Origin: Nitrospira sp.
GTDB taxonomy: Bacteria; Nitrospirota; Nitrospiria; Nitrospirales; Nitrospiraceae
DNA length: 36,222 bases
Reading direction: 5' to 3'
Assembly (NCBI GenBank): GCA_019636915.1
Contig: JAHBWQ010000018.1
Coordinates: 1 to 36,222, forward strand
The position numbers and the translations under genes are program-made. This document shows, piece after piece, positions 26,809-34,316 of this stretch. The stretch's first letter is position 1, and the number at the start of each line of letters is the position of its first letter. The notes beneath the pieces are model-generated. The model was not told the origin of the DNA, did not search any database, and saw only the letters and a list, made by a program, of their open reading frames with translations.

Positions 26809-27243
26809 ATGACCAGCGAACAGGCCATGGTGGAAGCATTTCACAGCAAATTTGAGATTTTGGTACAGACCGCTCCAACGGACGTGAATGAGGACACGAA
26901 GCACCTTCGAGTCCGACTGATTCAGGAAGAGTTCGACGAATTGAAAGAAGCCCTGGCGACGGGAGACCTGACGGCTATTGCGAAGGAAATGGCGGACCTG
27001 CTCTACGTGACCTACGGCACCGCAGTTTCATACGGAATTGATATGGAGCCGATTTTCCAGGAAGTCCATCGATCGAATATGAGTAAAGTCGGCGGGTACA
27101 AACGGGCGGATGGGAAATGGGTAAAGCCCCCCACCTACTCACCCGCTGATATCGTGTCAATTCTGGAGGCACAGCAGGGGCACGCCTTGGCAACGCAGCC
27201 ATGTGATCATGAAGCTGCCGCCGGTGCTCCTCGGAGTTCATGA
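26809..27243 (+). CDS. MazG-type nucleotide pyrophosphohydrolase
   Basis: A 144-residue all-alpha pyrophosphohydrolase (MazG/phosphoribosyl-ATP pyrophosphohydrolase superfamily), expected to hydrolyse an NTP or a modified nucleotide to the monophosphate. The metal-binding acidic motifs are LIQEEFDELKEAL (EExxE) and AKEMADLLYVTYGTAV (ExxD), in the canonical order, followed by EVHRSNMSKVGG with the conserved Asn and the C-terminal K. GAAGGAG precedes the ATG with 5-6 nt spacing. It overlaps the PilZ gene by 4 bp (ATGA). Substrate unknown; a housecleaning role is the usual guess. Confidence 0.88.
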   Translation: MTSEQAMVEAFHSKFEILVQTAPTDVNEDTKHLRVRLIQEEFDELKEALATGDLTAIAKEMADLLYVTYGTAVSYGIDMEPIFQEVHRSNMSKVGGYKRADGKWVKPPTYSPADIVSILEAQQGHALATQPCDHEAAAGAPRSS

Positions 27244-27752
27244 ACGATCTACACTGTCCGAGTTGCGGAACACCCTTCGTGCGAGTCATCCACGACGAAG
27301 GTGCCATAGGGCGGGTCCTCACTCGCTTTAAATTCTTTCCCTTCCGGTGCCAACTATGCACGACTCGCTTTCGCGTCTTCAGAAGCCAGGTTCCCGCTGC
27401 CGCCCCTCCCGCCGATCGTCGTCAATATGAACGTCTTCCGGTGTCCCTTCGTGCCAATCTCCTTGCGGACAATGCAGTCCGGATGGACAATCGCGTAACG
27501 GATATATCCATGGGTGGCTGCACCCTTGAAACCACGACGAACCTCCCGCAAGGGACGTTTATAGAACTCGTCATCAAGCCTGCCTCCGACGAAGAGCCGA
27601 TCAAGATCGGAACAGCCATGGTCTGCTCATCCCGGCCAGAATCAATGGGCATTCGATTCCTGGAAATGGTAACGGACGACAAGAACCGCCTCAGCCAGGT
27701 GATCCTCAGCCTGCTTGTAGGACAAAGCCTTCATCAAAACCTCTTCACATAA
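27240..27752 (+). CDS. Zinc-ribbon/PilZ-domain protein
   Basis: A 170-residue cytosolic protein. The N-terminus has a zinc ribbon (HCPSCGTPFVRV with Cys-x2-Cys, later FRCQLCTTRFRVF). The C-terminal PilZ domain (about 60-165) has RRQYERLPVSL (the RxxxR c-di-GMP motif) and VTDISMGGCTLET (the DxSxxG motif), then GTAMVCSSRPESMGIRF. Both key c-di-GMP motifs are intact, so binding is likely. It starts inside the stop codon of the MazG-type gene, so translation is probably coupled. The output is unknown, as no cellulose or flagellar gene is nearby. Confidence 0.9.
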   Translation: MNDLHCPSCGTPFVRVIHDEGAIGRVLTRFKFFPFRCQLCTTRFRVFRSQVPAAAPPADRRQYERLPVSLRANLLADNAVRMDNRVTDISMGGCTLETTTNLPQGTFIELVIKPASDEEPIKIGTAMVCSSRPESMGIRFLEMVTDDKNRLSQVILSLLVGQSLHQNLFT

Positions 27753-27825
27753 CAACGATTCCCAGTAGGAAGAGACCTTTCAGGCGGTCCGTTTGTGCCG
27801 GTCCGATCAACCAATAAGAGTCACC

Positions 27826-27845
27826 CAGGGCCCCTCATCGCCCTG
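27826..27845. terminator. Candidate terminator between convergent genes
   Basis: CAGGGC (27826-27831) and GCCCTG (27840-27845) form a 6-bp stem with an 8-nt loop in the 140-bp gap between the convergent PilZ gene and panC. The T tract is short (ATCTTT on the plus side), so it is only a candidate. Confidence 0.3.
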
Positions 27846-27894
27846 ATCTTTCCAGCACAAATGGAGACCGATCAATTTCTACGTGATGTATCGC

Positions 27895-28755
27895 CTAAGA
27901 AGCTCGGCGAGGAGCATTGACCAGGAGGTTATCGATCAAACGAACGGAACCAAGTCGTATTGCACCAAGCAGCACCACTCGCGAGGTCACAAAAGATACA
28001 GGCTCGAGCGTGCGCGGGTCACACACGGCGAGATAGTCGGTCGTGATGGTCGACTCTCGGGTGACAACCTGATCCATCACCGACCGGACGGCCTTTGCAT
28101 CCGTATCCCCTACCTTGATCACCTCAGCACCGGCTTGCAGGCTCTTATACAGCGTCACCGCGCGAGCTCGTTCATCCGGTGAGAGATAGATGTTGCGTGA
28201 ACTCATGGCCAGCCCGTCCTGCTCACGTACGGTCGGACGGACCACAATATCAACACCAAGGTTGAGATCCTTCACCAGCTGCTGAACCAACACGGATTGC
28301 TGGAAGTCTTTCTGTCCAAACAGTGCACGATGTGGCCGGACCATGCCAAAGAGTTTGGTCACCACGGTCGCAACCCCGGAAAAATGATGCGGGCGGGCTT
28401 CACCTTCCCATCGACGCGCAACCGCAGGAACAGTCACCGTTGTTTGAAATCCCGCCGGGTACATGGCCTCCGCGGTCGGCTCAAAGCAGACATCGACGCC
28501 TTCCTGTCGACAGATCGCTCGATCGTGTGAAATGGGACGGGGATACTTGGCCAGATCCTCTTGCGGACCAAATTGGGTCGGGTTCACGAAGATGCTCACC
28601 ACCAGCGCATCGCACTGTAATCGTGCTTCACGAATTAACGTTCGATGCCCCTCATGCAACGCACCCATCGTCGGGACAAACCCGATCGTGACGCCTGCAC
28701 GCCTCAGTCCCTCGCTCCAGGCTGTCATGGCTGCGGGTGAGCGAATGATCTTCAT
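27895..28755 (-). CDS. panC: Pantothenate synthetase
   Basis: Joins pantoate and beta-alanine with ATP to form pantothenate (coenzyme A route). The 286-residue product has the adenylate-forming HIGH-like motif FVPTMGALHEGHRTLI, FVNPTQFGPQEDL, VVTKLFGMVRPHRALFGQKD with QxD, VRPTVREQDGLAMSSRN (KMSKS-like, including the SSRN loop). All expected catalytic elements are present and the length is normal. It is the second gene of a minus-strand pair; its start overlaps the folK stop by 4 bp. Confidence 0.97.
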   Translation of the reverse strand: MKIIRSPAAMTAWSEGLRRAGVTIGFVPTMGALHEGHRTLIREARLQCDALVVSIFVNPTQFGPQEDLAKYPRPISHDRAICRQEGVDVCFEPTAEAMYPAGFQTTVTVPAVARRWEGEARPHHFSGVATVVTKLFGMVRPHRALFGQKDFQQSVLVQQLVKDLNLGVDIVVRPTVREQDGLAMSSRNIYLSPDERARAVTLYKSLQAGAEVIKVGDTDAKAVRSVMDQVVTRESTITTDYLAVCDPRTLEPVSFVTSRVVLLGAIRLGSVRLIDNLLVNAPRRAS

Positions 28756-29303
28756 GAGCCTGGTGGCACGTGACAGGTCGGGCGTGACCCATATCTCGTG
28801 GACGGCTGAGGAAACAGGAGACGCACGTGTGACTGGTCTGGGACATCCGTCAATAACTGCGCGACTGATTGTTTAAGCGTGGGGTGAACCCACAGCGGAT
28901 CCAGTTCATTCATCGGCATAAGGACAAATCGACGTTGATGAAGGCGGGGATGGGGAATGGTCAGCCCCGGCTCTTTCGTCACATGATCCCCGTAGAAGAG
29001 GATGTCGAGGTCGATCGTGCGTGGACCAGACCGGTCATCATCATCCCTTCCGAGAGCGCGTTCGATCTCCTGAAGAGTCGTAAGGAGACTGCGCGGCTTC
29101 ATGTCCGTTTCCAGCTGCACCACCCCATTCAGAAACCAGCCCTCCCCCGGATCGGTCCGGTCCCGAACCGGCTCTGTTTCATACAGCAGAGAGACACCGG
29201 CAAGTCGCGAATGTGGAAGAAGACTGAGCAGTGTCACGGCCCGATCGCAATAATCCACCCGATCGCCGACGTTCGACCCGAATCCGATGAAGACAGTCTC
29301 CAT
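28752..29303 (-). CDS. folK: HPPK, 2-amino-4-hydroxy-6-hydroxymethyldihydropteridine pyrophosphokinase
   Basis: Transfers pyrophosphate from ATP to 6-hydroxymethyl-dihydropterin in folate synthesis. The 183-residue product shows VFIGFGSNVGDRVDYCDRAV, LYETEPVRDRTDP, GWFLNGVVQLETDM, LLTTLQEIERALGRDD and RSGPRTIDLDILFYGD, the full HPPK set with the Asp pair (DLDIL) that binds Mg. The end (residues about 160-183) is a Pro/Arg-rich tail. It is the first gene of the folK-panC pair. The 94 bp upstream (29304-29397) contain no gene and include AAAGTGA-rich degenerate repeats. Confidence 0.95.
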   Translation of the reverse strand: METVFIGFGSNVGDRVDYCDRAVTLLSLLPHSRLAGVSLLYETEPVRDRTDPGEGWFLNGVVQLETDMKPRSLLTTLQEIERALGRDDDDRSGPRTIDLDILFYGDHVTKEPGLTIPHPRLHQRRFVLMPMNELDPLWVHPTLKQSVAQLLTDVPDQSHVRLLFPQPSTRYGSRPTCHVPPGS

Positions 29304-29397
29304 GACAGCCCGTTACAAGTGAGACGTGAAAGATGAAAAGTGATCACGAGATTTCTGCCCTCTCACAGTCCACTCCTTACCTTTCACTGTTTACCGT

Positions 29398-30573
29398 TCA
29401 GAATCCCACCTTCTTGATCCGCTCGACCGCTTCCGCTAACCGCTCTTTGGTCGTGCAGACCGTCATGCGGATATAGCCTTCGCCCGGTGCACCGAAGCCG
29501 TTGCCCGGCGTCGTCACGATTCCGGCCTTTTCGAGCAGATGAGCGGTAAAGGATGTGGAGGTGTACCCCTTCGGCACCGTCACCCAGATGTAGAAGGCGG
29601 CTGGTGGCGCATCCACCTCTAATCCCAGCTGCTTCAGCCCCGGAATGAGCGTATCCCGGCGCTCCTGGTAGATCCTTCGGATGCTGTCGGTGACAGAATC
29701 ATCCAAGCCCAGAGCTGTAATACCGGCCTCTTGAACCGCCTCAAAACAGCCTGAGTCGAGGTTGCTCTTCACCTTGCCGAGGCCTGCCAGGACATCCTTG
29801 TTGCCGACGACAAACCCGATGCGCCAGCCGGTCATGTTATAGGTCTTCGAGAGAGAGTGGAACTCCACGCCGACGTCCTTGGCGCCTTCCACTTCCATAA
29901 AACTCGCCGGGCGCTTGCCGTCGTAGTAGATTTCCGAGTAGGCCGCATCGTGACACACAATCACCTGATGCTCCTGCGCAAAGTCCACCACTCGTTTGAA
30001 ATAGTCCTTGGTCATGATGACGGAGGTTGGATTATTCGGCGAGTTCAACCACATCAGCTTGGCCTTCTTCGCCACGTCTTTTGGGATTGCCGTGAGATCA
30101 GGGAGGAAGCCGTTGGCCTTGGTCAGCGGCATGATCTGCGACTGGCCGCCGCAAAAGCTCGTCCCGACCGGATAGACCGGATACCCAGGGCTGGGCACCA
30201 GCACGATATCTCCCGGATCGACAAAGGCCAGATGAATGTGGCCGATGCCTTCCTTCGAACCGATCAGGGTCAGGACTTCGTTGGCCGGATCCAATGTGAC
30301 ATTGAAGCGGCGCTTGTACCAATCAGCGACCGCCTTTCTGAACGAGAGCATACCCTCATACGAAGGATACTGATGATGCTTGGGATCTTTGGCGGCTTTC
30401 GCCAAGCTCTCGATGATCGGCATCGGCGTCGGCAAATCGGGATCACCGATCCCGAGGTTGATAATATCTACCCCGCGGGCAATCGCCTCTTGCTTCATCT
30501 TATCGATCGCCGCAAAGAGATACGGCGGCAATGTCTTGATCCGTGTCGCGACTTCGATCGGAAAACCACCCAT
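29398..30573 (-). CDS. dapL: LL-diaminopimelate aminotransferase (DapL)
   Basis: Class I/II PLP aminotransferase that converts tetrahydrodipicolinate directly to LL-diaminopimelate, bypassing the succinylase and acetylase steps. The product of about 391 residues reads NLGIGDPDLPTPMPIIESL, LIGSKEGIGHIHLAFVDPGD, the cofactor Lys243 in HSLSKTYNMTGWRIGFVVGN, and WLNSPNNPTS. The GIGDPD and the LSKTYNMTGWRIG forms match the DapL/AlaT-like group; DapL is the better choice given dapA, dapB and lysA nearby and no dapC/D/E. AGGAG is 11 nt before the ATG at 30573 and 5 nt before a TTG at 30579, so translation could begin at either. Confidence 0.85.
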   Translation of the reverse strand: MGGFPIEVATRIKTLPPYLFAAIDKMKQEAIARGVDIINLGIGDPDLPTPMPIIESLAKAAKDPKHHQYPSYEGMLSFRKAVADWYKRRFNVTLDPANEVLTLIGSKEGIGHIHLAFVDPGDIVLVPSPGYPVYPVGTSFCGGQSQIMPLTKANGFLPDLTAIPKDVAKKAKLMWLNSPNNPTSVIMTKDYFKRVVDFAQEHQVIVCHDAAYSEIYYDGKRPASFMEVEGAKDVGVEFHSLSKTYNMTGWRIGFVVGNKDVLAGLGKVKSNLDSGCFEAVQEAGITALGLDDSVTDSIRRIYQERRDTLIPGLKQLGLEVDAPPAAFYIWVTVPKGYTSTSFTAHLLEKAGIVTTPGNGFGAPGEGYIRMTVCTTKERLAEAVERIKKVGF

Positions 30574-30701
30574 AGTCAATCAAGCTCCTTTCATAAATAG
30601 CGATCAGCCCACAGCAACTGTCTCAGATCTGAAGGCTGAAAACCTGATTACTGACAACGCACTGTAGGGGTGTGTAGAGTACTTCAGAGCCGCAGCCGCA
30701 A

Positions 30702-31385
30702 TCAACGTGTACGAGTCAGCAGATGGCCGATCAACCGATCAGCCAGGTGATGGAGTTGCGGAAGCTGTGGCAAGGCAGTGGTCTTGACCTGTTGTGCGGT
30801 GAGACCCGCTTTCGTCACATCCGCCGCACACTCACGACACAGAGAGTCGATCCCGCTCGACTCCATCTCCAAATGAAAGAGGAGGCCATAGGCCCAATTG
30901 CCATAGCGAAACGCCTGCAAGGGAGCAATGTCTGAACCGACCAATGGCGCGCAATCGTTCGGCAAATCAAAGATTTCTCCATGCCATTCGAAGACATCGA
31001 ACGTATCAGGGCATGCCCCAAACACAGGATCTACTTTTCCTGTATCAGTGAGCCGAACTGGAGTCATGCCGATTTCGAGCGCCTTGCCTGATCGCACCGT
31101 GGCGCCAAGTGCTTTGGCCATGAATTGACTCCCGAGACACACACCAACCACCGGCTTATTCGCCTGAAGCGCAGATCTGATGAAGGCGGTCTCTTCCGCA
31201 ATCCATGGATCAGGATCATTGACCGACATCGGCCCACCCATGACGATCAACAAGTCCCCCACGTCCCTCGGCAAACCCTCTTGTGGAACGAGATGCGAGT
31301 CGAGAGTCACCCCACGCTTGCTCAGCGACTTGGCAAAAGCGCCTGGCCCCTCGAAGGGAACATGTTGAAGACAGACCGCCCGCAT
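30702..31385 (-). CDS. Class I glutamine amidotransferase (GMP-synthase-like)
   Basis: A 227-residue free-standing glutaminase-type protein. It resembles the GuaA-like subfamily of class I amidotransferases, of uncertain acceptor. Motifs: VMGGPMSVNDPDPWIAEE (oxyanion loop region), the nucleophile Cys83 in GVCLGSQFMAKALGA, and the catalytic His in LFHLEMESSG. In true GATases the latter is usually FHPE; FHLE with a Leu is a change next to the His that could alter activity. No separate synthetase gene lies adjacent, so it probably acts alone or with a distant partner. Upstream, the ATG at 31385 follows no strong ribosome binding site. Transcribed toward dapL with about 120 bp between them. Confidence 0.88.
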   Translation of the reverse strand: MRAVCLQHVPFEGPGAFAKSLSKRGVTLDSHLVPQEGLPRDVGDLLIVMGGPMSVNDPDPWIAEETAFIRSALQANKPVVGVCLGSQFMAKALGATVRSGKALEIGMTPVRLTDTGKVDPVFGACPDTFDVFEWHGEIFDLPNDCAPLVGSDIAPLQAFRYGNWAYGLLFHLEMESSGIDSLCRECAADVTKAGLTAQQVKTTALPQLPQLHHLADRLIGHLLTRTR

Positions 31386-31532
31386 GGGTCATTTACTGGC
31401 ACAGCCACCTGACTTACGTCAAGATCCGGTACCGGGCTCAGCGGAAGAAGGATCACGGGAGACTCAGCATCAACCAGTTGCGAAGACGGTCAACAGGAGC
31501 AAGACAGTAGTCCACCCGTTTGCTTCGGAATA

Positions 31533-31679
31533 GAGTCAACCCTATCAGGTCGCCAGCTATTACGCCAAGCACTGGGCTATCGAAGTCCCGAAAAGTTTGA
31601 GCGGCAGCAGAAAAGTGCCTCATTCACATGTCGGTTTTTCGGGACCATCTCACTCTGGCCCTATTTCTATTCACAATGA
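31533..31679 (+). pseudogene. IS3-family transposase (OrfB) 3' remnant
   Basis: A short plus-strand frame ends in GRQLLRQALGYRSPEKFERQ (from 31548) and then QKSASFTCRFFGT. The LGYRSPEKFE segment is the typical C-terminus of IS3-family OrfB (integrase core end, often ...ALGYxSPxxFE). The following DNA, CGGTTTTTCGGGACC, also looks like an IS3 right end, with a 9-bp inverted repeat TCCCGAAAA (31586-31594)/TTTTCGGGA (31636-31644). The rest of the element, including DDE catalytic residues, is gone. The identification rests on a short stretch, so treat it as probable, not certain. Confidence 0.45.
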
Positions 31680-31686
31680 CCTGAAA

Positions 31687-31714
31687 CCGGGCGCCCCCGG
31701 ACAGGGACGCCCGG
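31687..31714 (-). terminator. Intrinsic terminator of the RTX gene
   Basis: On the minus strand CCGGGCG and CGCCCGG form a GC-rich stem, extended by CCC/GGG around the TGTCC loop, followed by TTT. It lies about 17 bp past the RTX stop codon. Confidence 0.6.
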
Positions 31715-31730
31715 TGCGGAGTCGTGGGTC

Positions 31731-32798
31731 TTACAACAGGATGTCGGTGCCCGCTCCCCCGACGAAGAGCGATGATGGGAGGCCGACTAGTGCGATCTCA
31801 ATATCGATCTCCGCATCCGCATCCCCATCGGCGTTGCCTTTCAGATGCCCGGTATATTCCCAGGGGGCCTGCTGGTACTGGAGATGTCCTGCCGTAAAAG
31901 GGCCGCCCCAGATGAAGGCCTGGTTGCCGGCAACAAGATCATTGGCATCGATCGTGGTCAGATCGATCCGGTCGCCGATTGCCGCGCCCGCTCCGTCAAA
32001 ACCAACGATGAGGTCCTTGCCCAAACCAGCTGAGCTGTCGTTGACTGAATTATAATCGAAGGTGTCATTACCGTAGATGGCGGAGAACCAGTCGCTTCCG
32101 GTCCCACCGTCCATGATATCGTCCCCGGGATCCGCATATAGGGTATCGTTCCCGGCCCCACCTAACAAGCGGTCGTTGCCATAGCCTCCGCTCAGCCAGT
32201 CGTTCCCGGCCCCGCCGTCCAGGGTATCGTTCCCTCCCCAAGCGGCTATGAAATCGTTGCCGTTACCGCCGATAAGCCGGTCAATGCCGTCATCGCCAAC
32301 GACTGAGTCATCGCCGTCGCCGCCGTAGAGCGTATTGTTCCCTGCCTCACCGTGCAGGTCGTCGTTTCCAGCCCCACCATACAGGGTATCGTCCCCGGCA
32401 CCCCCGTACAGGGTGTCGACGCCGGTACCACCATCCAGACGGTCGTTCCCGGTGCCACCGTACAAGAAGTCTCTCCCGCCCCCAGCGGTCAAGCGATCAT
32501 TCCCATCCTCACCTTGCAGCAAGTCGTCTCCGGCCCCACTGAGTAAGGTATCGTCCCCGGCCCCACCATACAAATAGTTGTTTCCCTCCCCGCCATCCAG
32601 GCGGTCGTTCCCATCCCTACCGAGCAACCAGTCGGTTTCGCTCCCACCATACAGAATATCGTTGCCAGTGCCGCCGTCCAGCCAGTCGGACCCTCCTTCA
32701 CCGTAGAGGGTGTCGGACCCAGCCAAACCATTAATGGTGTCACCAAGGCTTGTACCCCTGAGCACATCATTTCCGCCTGTTCCGTTAATGATCGCCAC
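31731..32798 (-). CDS. RTX calcium-binding repeat protein, type I secretion substrate
   Basis: A 355-residue protein made almost entirely of RTX nonapeptides (pattern GGxGxDxLx; for example GGAGDDTLYGGAGNDDLHGE, GGTGNDRLDGGTGVDTLYGG), roughly 25 copies between residues 8 and 245. These fold into a Ca2+-filled beta-roll. The C-terminal 110 residues (GKDLIVGFDGAGAAIGDRID to the end, ending LLs) match the serralysin-type C-terminal domain that carries the ABC-exporter signal. No catalytic domain is visible. The start is a GTG at 32798: AAGGAGGAGGTGATT lies directly before it (5-nt spacer), a near-perfect match to the 16S 3' end; an ATG frame to 32885 is rejected for that reason. No exporter genes are in the window. 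The ancestry of the repeats by tandem 27-bp expansion is likely. Confidence 0.9.
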   Translation of the reverse strand: MAIINGTGGNDVLRGTSLGDTINGLAGSDTLYGEGGSDWLDGGTGNDILYGGSETDWLLGRDGNDRLDGGEGNNYLYGGAGDDTLLSGAGDDLLQGEDGNDRLTAGGGRDFLYGGTGNDRLDGGTGVDTLYGGAGDDTLYGGAGNDDLHGEAGNNTLYGGDGDDSVVGDDGIDRLIGGNGNDFIAAWGGNDTLDGGAGNDWLSGGYGNDRLLGGAGNDTLYADPGDDIMDGGTGSDWFSAIYGNDTFDYNSVNDSSAGLGKDLIVGFDGAGAAIGDRIDLTTIDANDLVAGNQAFIWGGPFTAGHLQYQQAPWEYTGHLKGNADGDADAEIDIEIALVGLPSSLFVGGAGTDILL

Positions 32799-33163
32799 AA
32801 TCACCTCCTCCTTGAGGTTGCCCGAGAACCGATTTTGACTGGTGTACTCTGATGCGGATCTCAGCGTCAAGGCAGATGTCCGCACGAAGACAGTGGAGGG
32901 GCAGCAACTGTCCTAGGAATCAAGCAGGTTTAGCTGTCACGACCCGACACAGAGCTCCGCTTGGAGCATCGCATTCAAGATGGTACGGAGTTTGCGTGCG
33001 GGCTTCGTCGGCGCGAGCTTCTTGGGGATGGAGAAGACTCATATCGAGTCCACCTTTCTTGAAGTGACGAGAAGATCTCCATATTCTTTGCCTGTCAGAA
33101 CGCCCCTCCCCCTCAGTATGGCTTCCCTTTTCCTCTCCTTCTCCCGTAGAGTAGCCCGCCCAT
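32799..33163. other. Divergent intergenic region between RTX and VOC genes
   Basis: About 365 bp, no supportable gene. It carries a candidate promoter toward the VOC gene (33059-33087). On the minus strand TTGACG (32865-32870) with TACACC 18 bp away is a weak candidate for the RTX gene. Confidence 0.45.
33059..33087 (+). promoter_or_regulatory. Candidate promoter for the VOC-domain gene
   Basis: TTGAAG (33059-33064) and TATTCT (33082-33087) are 17 bp apart, 77 bp upstream of the start codon. Both boxes are partial matches to sigma70 consensus. Confidence 0.4.
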
Positions 33164-34108
33164 ATGGCCACACAGAATCCAACGGACTCGCTGATTCGTG
33201 GGATCGATCGCATCCTCATCCAGACACAGGATGTGGAACGAGTCTTTGCTCGCTTTCGTCATGAGTTCGGCTTACCGATCGCCTGGCCGCTCACCGACTG
33301 CGGTCTGCTTGTTTCTGGGGGACTCTACGCAGGCAACATGACCATCGAAATCGGTCGATTCGCTGGGTTTGGACTTCCCGGAACATGGCTCTATGGACTC
33401 GGCTTCGCACCATGGCAGCCAACCTGGGAAACAGTAAACGGGCTAGAGTCTCGAAGGGTGTCGCATGCACCACCGCTGACGCTCCACTACGAATGGCCGC
33501 TTGTGATGCAGTCCACCCTCACCTTCCTGCGCGACCTCTTGGATGGCCAGCCGAACGCCGCGTTTTGGCTCGGTCAACCGGGGGGAGGAAATACTCGAAT
33601 TGGTCGAGCACTATCGAACCTCCGAACCTGGATGGCTGGGACTGATGCCGGCTCCAAAACATTTTCATTGCTCTTGGGGAGTTCCCTGGTCTTCATGTGC
33701 GATAACCACAGCAATCCTCATCAGGAACGGCTCGCAGAAGTCAAGGCCACCTGGCGGAAGGCTAAACAGAATGGACCGTATGGAATTACCGGAGTGGCGG
33801 GGATCGATCTTGAAGTGTCGACCAATATCGCCGGCTGGAAACGACTGCTGGATCGGCCGGACTTGAACGCAGACTCGGTCCATTCATTTGGCACAGGGCC
33901 GTTGCTTCGATTTCATCCTGGTACGGGAAACCGACTCCTCGGGATCGAGTTTGCCTGTGCCGACCTCCCATCGATCGCCCGGCAGCTTCGTGAAAAACAA
34001 TCAACGGCGTTCATAGAGGAAAAGAGAGTCACCCTCTCTCCGGATCAAATGGACGGGTTGGTGATTGGATTGAGTCAGTCTCCGGCGGCGACATCGGAAA
34101 AGTTTTAA
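33164..34108 (+). CDS. Two-module VOC-superfamily (glyoxalase-like) protein
   Basis: A 314-residue protein with two vicinal-oxygen-chelate-like modules. Module 1 (about 12-140): GIDRILIQTQDVERVFARFR, LVSGGLYAGNMTIEIGRFAG. Module 2 (about 210-310): GITGVAGIDLEVSTNIAGWK, NRLLGIEFACADLPSIARQL. VOC proteins are metal-dependent dioxygenases, isomerases or binding proteins; the metal His/Glu set is not clearly complete here, so the catalytic role is unknown. The middle (around 33580-33700) in an adjacent frame reads EEILELVEHYRTSEPGWLGL, which also looks protein-like; the main frame is continuous and I keep it (see rejected). Weak ribosome binding site. It may form a unit with the small ORF and methyltransferase-like gene that follow. 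Confidence 0.7.
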   Translation: MATQNPTDSLIRGIDRILIQTQDVERVFARFRHEFGLPIAWPLTDCGLLVSGGLYAGNMTIEIGRFAGFGLPGTWLYGLGFAPWQPTWETVNGLESRRVSHAPPLTLHYEWPLVMQSTLTFLRDLLDGQPNAAFWLGQPGGGNTRIGRALSNLRTWMAGTDAGSKTFSLLLGSSLVFMCDNHSNPHQERLAEVKATWRKAKQNGPYGITGVAGIDLEVSTNIAGWKRLLDRPDLNADSVHSFGTGPLLRFHPGTGNRLLGIEFACADLPSIARQLREKQSTAFIEEKRVTLSPDQMDGLVIGLSQSPAATSEKF

Positions 34109-34129
34109 ACAAGCCCACTGATCTACACC

Positions 34130-34300
34130 ATGCCGATCGACCCAGTTCCTGCCTTGGTGGTCGAGTACCCGACCATCCGCGAGTCGGTCATTTGTTGGTT
34201 CTCTCCAAATGACCCAGACCTTACGAACAGCACCTTGCCGGGCCTGTTGATTGAGCAGCCGACATTCTCTGTTTCCACCTTTAGCCCTGAACTCGATTGA
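34130..34300 (+). CDS. Possible 56-residue ORF, unknown
   Basis: A short frame between the VOC and methyltransferase-like genes, fitting the gap with no overlap. It begins MPIDPVPALVVEYPTIRESV and continues ICWFSPNDPDLTNSTLPGLL. About two thirds of its codons end in G or C, higher than the base composition of the segment, which favours coding. There is no visible ribosome binding site and no recognisable domain, and the protein is too short for a fold to be judged. Weakly supported. Confidence 0.3.
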   Translation: MPIDPVPALVVEYPTIRESVICWFSPNDPDLTNSTLPGLLIEQPTFSVSTFSPELD

Positions 34301-34316
34301 CCGACAAGTATATGTC

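Larger units (their letters stand above)
31386..31730. other. Intergenic stretch between amidotransferase and RTX genes
   Basis: About 345 bp with the IS3-like remnant (31533-31679) and the RTX gene terminator (31687-31714). The left part (31386-31530) has a short plus-strand frame (TYVKIRYRAQRKKDHGRLSI) with no recognisable family. I see no intact gene. Confidence 0.45.

Noticed and set aside
29304..29397. Degenerate GTGAAAG/TTTCAC-rich intergenic sequence next to folK
   Set aside because: The units are too divergent and too few to call a repeat array or CRISPR; no uniform spacing.
32335..32577. Long plus-strand frame over the RTX gene (Pro/Ser-rich repeats)
   Set aside because: It is the mirror of the tandem 27-bp RTX repeats on the other strand; no ribosome binding site and a low-complexity product.
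33570..33700. Alternative frame in the VOC gene reading EEILELVEHYRTSEPGWLGL, hinting at two compensating frameshifts
   Set aside because: The main frame is uninterrupted and its flanks are coherent VOC-like sequence; third-position composition did not favour the alternative. A homologue alignment would settle it.
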